Shown: positions 1 through 6,156 of the stretch, one piece after another
Position numbering within the stretch: position 1 is the stretch's first letter
Layout of the letters: the number at the start of each line of letters is the position of its first letter
Source: an uncultured Prevotella sp.
GTDB taxonomy: Bacteria; Bacteroidota; Bacteroidia; Bacteroidales; Bacteroidaceae
DNA length: 8,381 nucleotides
Reading direction: 5' to 3'
NCBI GenBank assembly: GCA_946625715.1
Contig: CAMOTK010000082.1
Span: 1-8,381 of the forward strand
The notes under the pieces: model-generated
Told to the model about the DNA's origin: nothing
Seen by the model: only the letters and a program-made list of their open reading frames with translations
Databases searched by the model: none
Made by a program: the position numbers and the translations under genes

Positions 1-51
1 GTGACCTCCTGCGTGACAGGCAGGCATTCTAACCTACTGAACTAACGCACC
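1..51 (-). tRNA. tRNA-Asp(GTC), second tandem copy, truncated by the window edge
   Basis: These 51 bases are identical to positions 111-161 of the complete tRNA-Asp next door. They cover the 5' acceptor strand, D arm, anticodon arm with GTC, variable loop and the first bases of the T stem; the rest lies outside the window. On the minus strand this is the downstream member of the pair, 36 nt after the first copy. No promoter is visible in that spacer, so it is probably processed from the same precursor RNA. Confidence 0.93.
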
Positions 52-87
52 AGTCATTTTTTTGATGCAAGCTGAAGTGTACTGAAG

Positions 88-161
88 CGGTGCGTACGAG
101 ATTCGAACTCGTGACCTCCTGCGTGACAGGCAGGCATTCTAACCTACTGAACTAACGCACC
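88..161 (-). tRNA. tRNA-Asp(GTC)
   Basis: Read on the minus strand the sequence folds into a full cloverleaf. The acceptor GGTGCGT pairs with ACGCACC over 7 bp. The D stem is GTTC/GAAT with one G-U pair. The anticodon stem CCTGC/GCAGG encloses loop CTGTCAC, giving anticodon GTC (Asp). The variable loop has 5 nt, and the T stem ACGAG/CTCGT encloses TTCGAAT. The discriminator base at position 88 is G, as expected for tRNA-Asp. CCA is not encoded, since the next bases are CTT, so it must be added by CCA-adding enzyme. It is the promoter-proximal copy of a tandem pair. Confidence 0.97.
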
Positions 162-189
162 TTGGAGTACTGCTTTTCGTTTGCGGATG

Positions 190-220
190 CAAAGGTATGA
201 ATATTTTTTGAATCTACAAA
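190..220 (-). promoter_or_regulatory. Bacteroidetes-type promoter of the tRNA-Asp genes
   Basis: On the minus strand TTTG (217-220) is followed after exactly 19 bp by TACCTTTG (190-197). This is a perfect match to the Bacteroidetes housekeeping consensus TTTG-N19-21-TAnnTTTG. Transcription should start near position 185, about 24 nt before the mature 5' end of the tRNA at 161. The -33 box overlaps the final Leu codon of the GNAT gene, whose stop is at 214-216. No factor-independent terminator is visible between that gene and the tRNAs, so operon read-through into them is also possible. Confidence 0.85.
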
Positions 221-735
221 ACTTTTCCCTCGGTTTTTTCAAAAAAAGTCTGCATCAGATAGGCATTACAGTATTCTTTACCATCAAAAAGCCAGTGAGC
301 TAAGGTTGCAGAAGTGTTCCACCCTGCCTTTTTGAAGAGAGTGAAAGCGGCTTCATTATGTATGCTTACATAGGCATAAAGCTGGTGCAGATGCAGGGTC
401 TGGGTGGCGTAGCGAGCTACTTTCTCCAGAACGTCGAGGGCATAGCCATGATGACGGAAAGGTTTTTGAATGACAATGCCCAGCTCTGCGCGATTGTTGC
501 TCGGGTCGAAGTTGAAGATGTCGAGCAGTCCTATGGGTTGGTGGTCGGCGATTTCAATCACCAGTCGCACCTGCCGGTCAGTATAGATATCGCCCGTAGC
601 ATGGGCAATATAGTCGTGCAGCACGTAACGGCTATAAGGAACGTTCGTAGCACTGACGTCCCAGATGGTACTATCGTTCTCTATGGCGTAGAGCAAGTCG
701 AGGTCTTCGGGTTCTATGGCTCTGAGATGTGTCAT
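214..735 (-). CDS. GNAT family N-acetyltransferase (RimL/SpeG-like)
   Basis: The 173-residue protein has the single-domain GNAT fold and should transfer an acetyl group from acetyl-CoA to an amine; the substrate cannot be read from sequence. Visible landmarks are the N-terminal LRAIEPEDLDLLYAIEN (4-20) typical of the RimJ/RimL group, strand 4 with AELGIVI (83-89), the acetyl-CoA pyrophosphate loop QKPFRHHGYA (90-99, fitting Q/RxxGxG/A), and the C-terminal helix motif NEAAFTLFKKAGW (127-139). The final part, with FDGKEYCNAYLM, resembles the SpeG/RimL arrangement (INGQYRNAIRM-like), so a small-molecule amine or ribosomal protein N-terminus is possible. It begins 2 nt after the glycosyltransferase stop and is the last protein gene of the minus-strand cluster. 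The tRNA-Asp promoter overlaps its 3' end. Confidence 0.88.
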   Translation of the reverse strand: MTHLRAIEPEDLDLLYAIENDSTIWDVSATNVPYSRYVLHDYIAHATGDIYTDRQVRLVIEIADHQPIGLLDIFNFDPSNNRAELGIVIQKPFRHHGYALDVLEKVARYATQTLHLHQLYAYVSIHNEAAFTLFKKAGWNTSATLAHWLFDGKEYCNAYLMQTFFEKTEGKVL

Positions 736-737
736 GC

Positions 738-1868
738 TTAGTAGACTTCCTTGGGTGTAATGAGGTGATGGGTCTGTGTACTATAGGTGCCTAAGAAACA
801 GTCTTCATCCTTCAGCTTCTCGTTCATGGCCACCACCTGCTCGTAAGAGAAGTAGTCGGTATCGAAGACGACACACGTATTAGGCTTGGTGATGGCCAGT
901 TCGGAGTCCTTATCAACAAACTGAGCCATGAGGCCCTTACGCCGGGCGAGTTTCCGACACTCGTCGAGCATGCGCTGAGCACCGTAGAAGAGATAGTTTG
1001 GCTCGTCTTGCGAGTGGTCGTAGAAGCCCAACGAGTGCCGCATGCGGTCGTACTGCATTTTGAAGAGCGCAATAATGGCCCTGAGATAGATGGCAATCTT
1101 GACCGGCAGTGTGACTAAGAACGTGAGATGACCATAATGCTTGCGGAAGAATATGAGCATGGCCTGGTAAAACACGTGTACGTAGCGGAAACTGCTCTTG
1201 TGGGTGCTTTCGCCCTTATAGTGCACAATCTTGGCAGGAACATACCAGTTCTCCCAACCGCCCTTCAGCAAGCGATAGGACAGGTCGATGTCCTCGCCAT
1301 ACATAAAGAACGTCTCGTCGAGCAGTCCTATCTGTTCGAGCGCCTGACGGCGGAGCATACAGAAAGCACCGCTGATAATCTCTATCTGTGCCGGTTCGTC
1401 CCATGAGAGATGACTCATGTAGTAGCGCTTAGAATTGCCACACATTTTCAGGAACGACACCACGGGTGTTGGAATACCGCGTCGCGACTCCATAGCCACC
1501 GTTCCATTGGTGTTATACATCCTCACCCCCACTCCGCCGGCCTTTGGATGCGCATCCATGAAGTCGAGAACCTGGCGGATACTGCCTTCGGTGACGAAGG
1601 TGTCGGGGTTGAGCAGCAAGACATACTCTCCCACCGACTGCCGGATAGCGATGTTGTTGCCTCGTGCAAAACCGAGGTTATGGTTGCTTTCCACATAGTT
1701 GACGTCGTGGAAATGGTTCGAGAGATACGGCACCGACTTGTCACGCGAGTGGTTGTCGACGACAAATATCTCGGTCTCAATACCTTCGGTAGCCTTCTTC
1801 ACACTGTGAATACACTGCTCCAGATAGTATTTGACGTTGTAGCTGACTATGATAACTGACAGTTTCAT
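738..1868 (-). CDS. Glycosyltransferase family 2 (rhamnosyltransferase/WbbL-like)
   Basis: This 376-residue protein is a GT-A fold, inverting, nucleotide-sugar-dependent glycosyltransferase, probably acting at the cytoplasmic face of the inner membrane on a surface polysaccharide or glycolipid; donor and acceptor are unknown. It opens with LSVIIVSYN (3-11), then VVDNHSRD (36-43) and NLGFARGNN (64-72), which bind the nucleotide. NPDT (87-90) supplies the metal-binding Asp region. GAFCMLRR (167-174) and the GEDIDLSYR motif (191-199) with the catalytic-base acidic pair follow. A hydrophobic stretch at about 249-269 may anchor it to the membrane. Residues about 285-376 form an extension beyond the usual GT2 domain, predicted alpha/beta. 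The start ATG overlaps the stop of the upstream membrane-protein gene by 4 nt (ATGA), which suggests translational coupling. Confidence 0.9.
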   Translation of the reverse strand: MKLSVIIVSYNVKYYLEQCIHSVKKATEGIETEIFVVDNHSRDKSVPYLSNHFHDVNYVESNHNLGFARGNNIAIRQSVGEYVLLLNPDTFVTEGSIRQVLDFMDAHPKAGGVGVRMYNTNGTVAMESRRGIPTPVVSFLKMCGNSKRYYMSHLSWDEPAQIEIISGAFCMLRRQALEQIGLLDETFFMYGEDIDLSYRLLKGGWENWYVPAKIVHYKGESTHKSSFRYVHVFYQAMLIFFRKHYGHLTFLVTLPVKIAIYLRAIIALFKMQYDRMRHSLGFYDHSQDEPNYLFYGAQRMLDECRKLARRKGLMAQFVDKDSELAITKPNTCVVFDTDYFSYEQVVAMNEKLKDEDCFLGTYSTQTHHLITPKEVY

Positions 1869-2314
1869 GCTTCAGGTGATTCAATCTCGCTTAGGCAGCG
1901 GCCCAAGGACGGATAGACAAACGGCAGACAGAGCAGTCCGATGATAGCCATGTAACCAAATGACGTGTTCATATATAAATAATAAAATAAGGTGTTGATG
2001 ACCATCGGGTCAAGCAGCATGGCGAGACGTACAACACCCCACTTCTGCAAGCCTTCGGCTTTCTTTTCCACCAGTTCGTTGTGTATGCGCTTAAACTTGA
2101 ATAGGCGCATCGACAGCGGTATGAGCGCAATAGTGAGCAGCTCCATCAGGGTGACGAGCACAAACTCCACATTGGCACTGATGCCTGCCAGCACGCCGGT
2201 CTCGAAGAGTCCGCTTTCGAAGACGACCACGAGCACGATGGCAATGCCGACGCTCATCCAAAGGAGCATCATGAGCAGGTTTCTGACTTGTTTGATATCC
2301 ATGTTATTTTCCAT
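1865..2314 (-). CDS. Unrecognised four-helix membrane protein
   Basis: I do not recognise a family. The 149-residue product is strongly hydrophobic, with four likely transmembrane segments at about 13-32, 48-70, 94-115 and 120-137. A basic loop ([19 protein letters not shown], about 73-91) lies between helices 2 and 3 and is likely cytoplasmic. No catalytic motif or signal peptide is apparent. Two starts are possible. ATG at 2314 overlaps the end of recR by 11 nt. ATG at 2302 (Met5) would leave a 1-nt gap after the recR stop and has AT-rich sequence before it, as is common in Bacteroidetes. Its 3' end overlaps the glycosyltransferase start by 4 nt, so the two are probably translated together; a role near the membrane with that enzyme is only an inference. 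Confidence 0.8.
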   Translation of the reverse strand: MENNMDIKQVRNLLMMLLWMSVGIAIVLVVVFESGLFETGVLAGISANVEFVLVTLMELLTIALIPLSMRLFKFKRIHNELVEKKAEGLQKWGVVRLAMLLDPMVINTLFYYLYMNTSFGYMAIIGLLCLPFVYPSLGRCLSEIESPEA

Positions 2315-2918
2315 CGAATAGAGTTCTGTTTAAGATTGACCGTCCGAGTGTGACCTCGTCGGTATATTCCAGTTCGTCGCCAACAGAGATGCCGCGTGCT
2401 ATGATACTGACCTTCACATCGTAGGGCGCCAGTTTGCGGAAGATAAAGAAGTTGGTGGTGTCGCCTTCCATGGTTGAGCTGAGGGCGAGAATCACTTCCT
2501 TGATGTTGCCTTCGGCCACGCGACTGACCAGCGAATCTATTTCCAGGTCGCTGGGACCGATGCCGTCCATGGGCGAGATGATGCCTCCGAGCACGTGATA
2601 GAGGCCATGAAACTGCTGGGTGTTCTCTACGGCCATCACATCCTGGATATTTTCAACCACGCAAATGGTGGAAGCATCACGGCGGACATCGCTACAGATG
2701 GGACAGACGTCAGTATCGCTAATGTTATGACACACTCTACAGTGCTTCACCTCGTGCTTCATGGTCGTGATAGCCTGCGCGAAGGCGTCGACATCGTCGT
2801 TTTCCTGACGCAACAGATGGAGTACCAGGCGCAGAGCAGTCTTGCGTCCGATGCCCGGCAGTCGTGAAAACTCGGCCACGGCCTTCTCCAGGAGTTGTGA
2901 GGGATATTGCTGTATCAT
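2304..2918 (-). CDS. recR: Recombination mediator protein RecR
   Basis: RecR works with RecO (and RecF) to load RecA onto SSB-coated single-stranded DNA during gap repair, forming a ring clamp on DNA. At 204 residues the length is normal for the family. The domains are in canonical order. A helix-hairpin-helix includes [14 protein letters not shown] (18-31). A C4 zinc finger has Cys60, Cys63, Cys72 and Cys75. A Toprim domain begins at TICVVEN (84-90) with conserved Glu89 and continues through [10 protein letters not shown] (146-155). The C-terminal block [20 protein letters not shown] (174-193) is nearly diagnostic for RecR. It starts 4 nt after the Uup-like gene stops, and no promoter is visible in between. 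Its last bases overlap the possible upstream start of the next membrane-protein gene. Confidence 0.97.
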   Translation of the reverse strand: MIQQYPSQLLEKAVAEFSRLPGIGRKTALRLVLHLLRQENDDVDAFAQAITTMKHEVKHCRVCHNISDTDVCPICSDVRRDASTICVVENIQDVMAVENTQQFHGLYHVLGGIISPMDGIGPSDLEIDSLVSRVAEGNIKEVILALSSTMEGDTTNFFIFRKLAPYDVKVSIIARGISVGDELEYTDEVTLGRSILNRTLFDGK

Positions 2919-2922
2919 CGTA

Positions 2923-4713
2923 TCAATGTTCTATTTCAGAGAGTTCAAGCCAGCGCATCGATTTCTCGTCGAGTTCGTCGTTCAGTAGCGGCAGCCGCTT
3001 GCTCATTGTGGTAATCTGTTCTACGGAGATGGTGCCCGACGAGAGGGCTTCCTCTATCTGCTTCTTCTCCGCCTCAAGTGCTTCGATGTCGCGCTCCAAT
3101 TGTTCTAACTCGCGCTTCTCTTTGAAGGTCAAGCGACGGCGAATGACGGCTGTGGACTGTTGGCGGCTGGTATTGGACTGTTGGCTTTTGGGGGTTGGCG
3201 CTTGGCTGCTGGCTTTAGGCTGCAGGCGTTCCCACTCGCGATACTGCGTGTAGTTGCCGGGGAAGTCCTTGATATCGCCCTGTCCGCGGAACACTAACAG
3301 GTGGTCGACCACCTTATCCATGAAGTAGCGGTCGTGACTGACGACGATAACGCAGCCGGGGAAGTCCTGCAGGTATTCTTCGAGTATTTGCAGGGTGACG
3401 ATATCGAGGTCATTGGTAGGCTCGTCGAGCACAAGGAAGTTGGGATTGCGCATAAGCACGGTGCAGAGATAGAGCTTGCGACGCTCGCCGCCCGAGAGCT
3501 TGTAAACGTAGTTGTGCTGCTGTTCCGGTGTGAAGAGGAAGTATTGCAGAAACTGTGTGGCCGTCATGTGTCGTCCAGCGCCGAGGTCAATGTAGTCGGC
3601 AATGTCGCGCACGACGTCGATGACCTTCTGCTGTTCATCAAACTGCATGCCTTCCTGCGAGAAATAGCCGAAACGCACGGTGTCGCCGATGTCGAAGCGG
3701 CCACTATCGGGCGGCACTTGTCCGAGGAGCATTTTTACAAACGTAGACTTGCCCGTGCCGTTGCTACCCACGATGCCCATCTTCTCGAATCGTGAGAAGT
3801 TATAGTAGAAATCCTTGAGGATAATAGTGTCGTCGAAAGCCTTCGACACATACTGGCACTCGAAAATCTTGCTGCCAATGTAGACATTGCTCGACTTCAG
3901 GCGCACCTGTCGCTCCTCGATGCGCTGCTTGGCCACACGCTCCAACTCATAGAACGCATCTTCGCGATACTTAGCCTTGTGGCCGCGTGCCTGCGGTTGA
4001 CGGCGCATCCAGTCGAGTTCGGTGCGATAGAGGTTGTTGGCGCGTGCAATCTCAGCACGTCGATTGTCGATACGTTCCTGCCGTTTCTCTAGATAGTAGG
4101 CGTAATTGCCGCGGTAGGTATACATAGTCAGGTCGTCGAGCTCTAGGATGACCGAACAAATGCGGTCGAGGAAGAAGCGGTCGTGAGTGACCATGAGCAG
4201 CGTCTTGTGGCCGCGTTTAAGAAATCCTTCGAGCCACTCAATCATCTCCAAATCGAGGTGGTTGGTAGGCTCGTCAAGAATCAGCATGTCGGGCTCGTTG
4301 ATGAGCACGTTAGCCAGTGCCACACGCTTCTGCTGCCCGCCAGAGAGCTGTCCCATGGGCTGATCGAGGTTGCGAATCTTCAGTTGGGTGAGAATCTGCT
4401 TGGCCTTCAGCACCTTGTCGGGGTTGCCCTCATGGTTGAAACAAGCATCGAGCACGCTGTCGTGAGCATTGAAGTGCGGGCTCTGTTCGAGGATGCCCAC
4501 CTTAATGTCGCGGCGGTAGATAATCTCGCCCTTGTCGGGCGTGTCTTTTCCTGAAAGCAGCGAGAGCAAAGTCGACTTGCCTGTACCATTTTTGGCAATA
4601 AGCCCCACCTTCTGCCCCTCGGCCACCGAGAAGCTGATGTCCTCAAAAAGCACAAGGGCCCCAAACGATTTCGTGAGGCCCTGCACATCAAGGTATGGTG
4701 TATCTTTAGCCAT
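2923..4713 (-). CDS. uup: ABC-F family ATPase, Uup type
   Basis: This is a soluble twin-ATPase without membrane segments (596 residues). ABC-F proteins act on ribosomes rather than in transport; Uup has been tied to ribosome function and to branched DNA intermediates. NBD1 has Walker [10 protein letters not shown] (40-48), signature LSGGQQKR (123-130), Walker [12 protein letters not shown] (144-154) and His177. The first Walker A glycine is Ala40, which I believe is common in Bacteroidetes homologues. An ABC-F interdomain linker, about 200-280, contains [23 protein letters not shown]2 has GSNGTGKST (316-324), LSGGERRK (406-413), [11 protein letters not shown] (427-437) and His460. A Gln/Ser/Pro-rich linker (about 497-522) leads to a C-terminal coiled coil ([20 protein letters not shown], 528-547) typical of Uup. 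The gene sits 3 nt after engB and 4 nt before recR. Antibiotic-resistance ABC-F is a less likely alternative because of this coiled coil. Confidence 0.92.
   Translation of the reverse strand: MAKDTPYLDVQGLTKSFGALVLFEDISFSVAEGQKVGLIAKNGTGKSTLLSLLSGKDTPDKGEIIYRRDIKVGILEQSPHFNAHDSVLDACFNHEGNPDKVLKAKQILTQLKIRNLDQPMGQLSGGQQKRVALANVLINEPDMLILDEPTNHLDLEMIEWLEGFLKRGHKTLLMVTHDRFFLDRICSVILELDDLTMYTYRGNYAYYLEKRQERIDNRRAEIARANNLYRTELDWMRRQPQARGHKAKYREDAFYELERVAKQRIEERQVRLKSSNVYIGSKIFECQYVSKAFDDTIILKDFYYNFSRFEKMGIVGSNGTGKSTFVKMLLGQVPPDSGRFDIGDTVRFGYFSQEGMQFDEQQKVIDVVRDIADYIDLGAGRHMTATQFLQYFLFTPEQQHNYVYKLSGGERRKLYLCTVLMRNPNFLVLDEPTNDLDIVTLQILEEYLQDFPGCVIVVSHDRYFMDKVVDHLLVFRGQGDIKDFPGNYTQYREWERLQPKASSQAPTPKSQQSNTSRQQSTAVIRRRLTFKEKRELEQLERDIEALEAEKKQIEEALSSGTISVEQITTMSKRLPLLNDELDEKSMRWLELSEIEH
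3149..3225. repeat. Degenerate 7-bp tandem repeat inside uup (11 units)
   Basis: Eleven consecutive heptamers follow plus-strand consensus GCTKTTG (CAAMAGC on the coding strand). From 3149 they read gctgtgg, actgttg, gcggctg, gtattgg, actgttg, gcttttg, ggggttg, gcgcttg, gctgctg, gctttag, gctgcag. Every unit ends in G, and actgttg occurs twice. The repeat encodes the Uup linker at residues about 497-522. Three units make 21 bp, so the peptide has a 7-residue period ([21 protein letters not shown]). Confidence 0.75.
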
Positions 4714-4716
4714 CTG

Positions 4717-5322
4717 TCAACCTTCGTAGAGTTGCTTGTTGATTTGTGCGATGTAGTCGAGCACTTCGTCGCGTCCCTGTTTCTTCTCAGCACTTGTAAT
4801 AAAGGAAGGTGGCATCTCTTCCCACGTCTCAAGCATCTTCTGTTCGTAAGCTGCCACGTTGTTGCGCACCTTCAGAGTTGACAGCTTGTCGGCTTTGGTG
4901 TAGACGATAGAGAATGGTATGCTCGACTGGCCCAGCCACTCCATGAACTCAAGGTCAATCTTCTGCGGTTCCAGGCGGATGTCGACGAGCACAAACACGT
5001 TGACAAGCTGCTGGCGTTGCAAGATATAGCCACGAATCATCTGGTCAAGTTTCTGCACTTCTTTCTTCGAGCGTTTGGCAAAACCATAGCCCGGCAGGTC
5101 GACAAGATACCACTCGCGATTGATGAGAAAGTGATTGATGAGCAGCGTCTTACCCGGTGTGGCCGACGTTTTGGCCAACCGATGGTTGTTGGTGAGCATG
5201 TTTATCAAGCTCGACTTGCCTACATTGGAACGTCCAATGAAGGCATACTCAGGCTTCGTGTCGTTAGGACACATCGACACCATAGGTGCGCTAATAGTGA
5301 ACTCGGCTGACTTGATTTCCAT
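4717..5322 (-). CDS. engB: Ribosome biogenesis GTP-binding protein EngB (YihA/YsxC)
   Basis: EngB is a small Ras-like TRAFAC GTPase that helps late assembly of the 50S ribosomal subunit and is usually essential. The 201-residue product is of normal length. G1 is GRSNVGKSS (30-38). The switch I region SATPGKT (53-59) carries the G2 threonine. G3 is [12 protein letters not shown] (75-86), a strong EngB signature. G4 is TKAD (142-145), giving guanine specificity, and G5 is TSAEKK (176-181). Its ATG at 5322 directly abuts the TAA of the DUF4293 gene (no spacer), and its own stop lies 3 nt before the Uup-like gene. Pairing a 50S assembly GTPase with a ribosome-associated ABC-F protein is functionally coherent, although their co-regulation is inferred from spacing only. 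Confidence 0.97.
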   Translation of the reverse strand: MEIKSAEFTISAPMVSMCPNDTKPEYAFIGRSNVGKSSLINMLTNNHRLAKTSATPGKTLLINHFLINREWYLVDLPGYGFAKRSKKEVQKLDQMIRGYILQRQQLVNVFVLVDIRLEPQKIDLEFMEWLGQSSIPFSIVYTKADKLSTLKVRNNVAAYEQKMLETWEEMPPSFITSAEKKQGRDEVLDYIAQINKQLYEG

Positions 5323-5766
5323 TTATCTGATTCTGTCGAGCGAACGTACCAGTTTCTCGTCGGCAAGGATACCTTTGCGGGCGAGGAAAAGCAGAATGAC
5401 GGCCACCATGGGGAAGGCTGCGGGCAGGTCCATGCTGATTTGGCCGCCCCACGACTGTGGCAGCACTGCCAGCACCACGTACCACGCCACGCAGAGCAGC
5501 ATAGCCAGTATGCAGAGCTGTGCCTGCAGTTTACGCTGCTTAAAGAGAAAGATATCGACCAGCGCAATGACTGCAGCGGGAAGCATGAGTGCAAAGAGCG
5601 GCCAACTCTCAAGAACGCGCTGTCCCTTGTCGTTGGTAAGCCAAAGATTGAACACACGTGCTACCTGATGGCCTTCCACCTCGATGACGCCCACCTGCAT
5701 CGTCAGGCAAAGGAGCATCATGATGAAAGCGCCTAAGAGGAAGAGTGTCTGCTTGCGTTGTATCAT
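5323..5766 (-). CDS. DUF4293 family integral membrane protein
   Basis: The 147-residue protein matches what I know of DUF4293, a Bacteroidetes family with no assigned function: it begins MIQRKQTLFLL and ends with DEKLVRSLDRIR. Four membrane helices are visible at about 8-28, 55-75, 82-103 and 116-129, with a loop of about 25 residues between the first two. The last helix is followed by a short basic and acidic tail likely in the cytoplasm. No catalytic residues can be named. The start ATG (5764-5766) overlaps the rpoZ stop TGA (5763-5765) in an ATGA arrangement, so translation is probably coupled to rpoZ. The gene ends exactly where engB starts. Confidence 0.87.
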   Translation of the reverse strand: MIQRKQTLFLLGAFIMMLLCLTMQVGVIEVEGHQVARVFNLWLTNDKGQRVLESWPLFALMLPAAVIALVDIFLFKQRKLQAQLCILAMLLCVAWYVVLAVLPQSWGGQISMDLPAAFPMVAVILLFLARKGILADEKLVRSLDRIR

Positions 5767-6104
5767 GCCTCGGCTTCTTGTTGCTGTTCGCGAGCAGGGT
5801 CGCGGAAGTAGATTTTACCTTCAATAAACTCCTGTGTAGCCAGCAGCGTTGGCTTCGGCAACTTCTCGTAATAGCGCGAAATCTCTATCTGTTCGCGGTT
5901 TTCGAACACTTCCTCAAGCGTATCGTTGTAGGAAGCGAACTCCTGCAGCTTCTTCGAGAGGTCTTCCTTAATCTGCAAAGAGATTTGGTTGGCGCGCTTA
6001 GCGATGATGGCCACGCTCTCATAGATGTTGCCGGTTTCGTCGCAGAGATCCATAATGTTGCGAGTCACAGTGTTAATGGGTGCTTTTGATTTCTTGTAAT
6101 CCAT
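5763..6104 (-). CDS. rpoZ: RNA polymerase omega subunit (Bacteroidetes RpoZ)
   Basis: Omega binds the beta' subunit and helps its folding and assembly into RNA polymerase; in many bacteria it also forms part of a ppGpp site. The 113-residue protein carries the RpoZ/Rpb6 core, with TGNIYESVAIIAKRANQIS (24-42) as the key segment: the ESVxIIAKRANQI pattern corresponds to the conserved helix that contacts beta'. The middle part is charged and probably helical (about 43-75), followed by PTLLATQEFIEGKIYFRDP (85-103) and a Gln/Glu/Ala tail. It is preceded by 52 nt with a heptamer repeat but no recognisable TAnnTTTG box, so transcription probably comes from the bamD promoter. Its stop overlaps the next gene by 4 nt. 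Confidence 0.88.
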   Translation of the reverse strand: MDYKKSKAPINTVTRNIMDLCDETGNIYESVAIIAKRANQISLQIKEDLSKKLQEFASYNDTLEEVFENREQIEISRYYEKLPKPTLLATQEFIEGKIYFRDPAREQQQEAEA

Positions 6105-6121
6105 TTCTTAATATAATTAAA

Positions 6122-6156
6122 TTTTCAATTTTCAATTCTCAATTCTCAATTTTCAA
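6122..6156. repeat. Five-unit 7-bp tandem repeat between bamD and rpoZ
   Basis: Five back-to-back heptamers ttttcaa, ttttcaa, ttctcaa, ttctcaa, ttttcaa (plus-strand consensus TTYTCAA, minus strand TTGARAA) fill 35 of the 52 bp between bamD and rpoZ and begin immediately after the bamD TGA. The only variation is a T/C at the third base. Because 7 is 1 modulo 3, the TGA in each minus-strand unit falls in all three reading frames. No stable GC stem is present, so it is not a factor-independent terminator. Confidence 0.9.

Noticed and set aside
1..161. Possible attachment-site duplication of tRNA-Asp from an integrated element
   Set aside because: Both copies carry the full 5' half and anticodon arm with only 36 nt between them, and no integrase or cargo is present; a tandem tRNA duplication explains it better.
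223..249. A- and T-run inverted sequence near the end of the GNAT gene, resembling a terminator
   Set aside because: The arms are only A/T homopolymer runs with almost no loop or GC stem, and they lie before the stop codon inside the coding region.
1410..1859. 149-codon plus-strand open frame opposite the glycosyltransferase
   Set aside because: It is fully inside the GT2 gene on the other strand, where the GT-A motifs are intact; no recognisable domain.
3738..3745. Minus-strand TACGTTTG fitting the -7 consensus inside uup
   Set aside because: No TTTG is found 19-21 bp upstream and it lies in conserved coding sequence just downstream of the NBD2 Walker A codons, so a chance match is more likely than an internal promoter.
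3301..3795. 164-codon plus-strand open frame opposite uup
   Set aside because: It lies wholly antisense to NBD2 of the ABC-F gene, whose motifs are intact. The sequence is Val/Glu/His-rich mirror composition with no family signature or start context.
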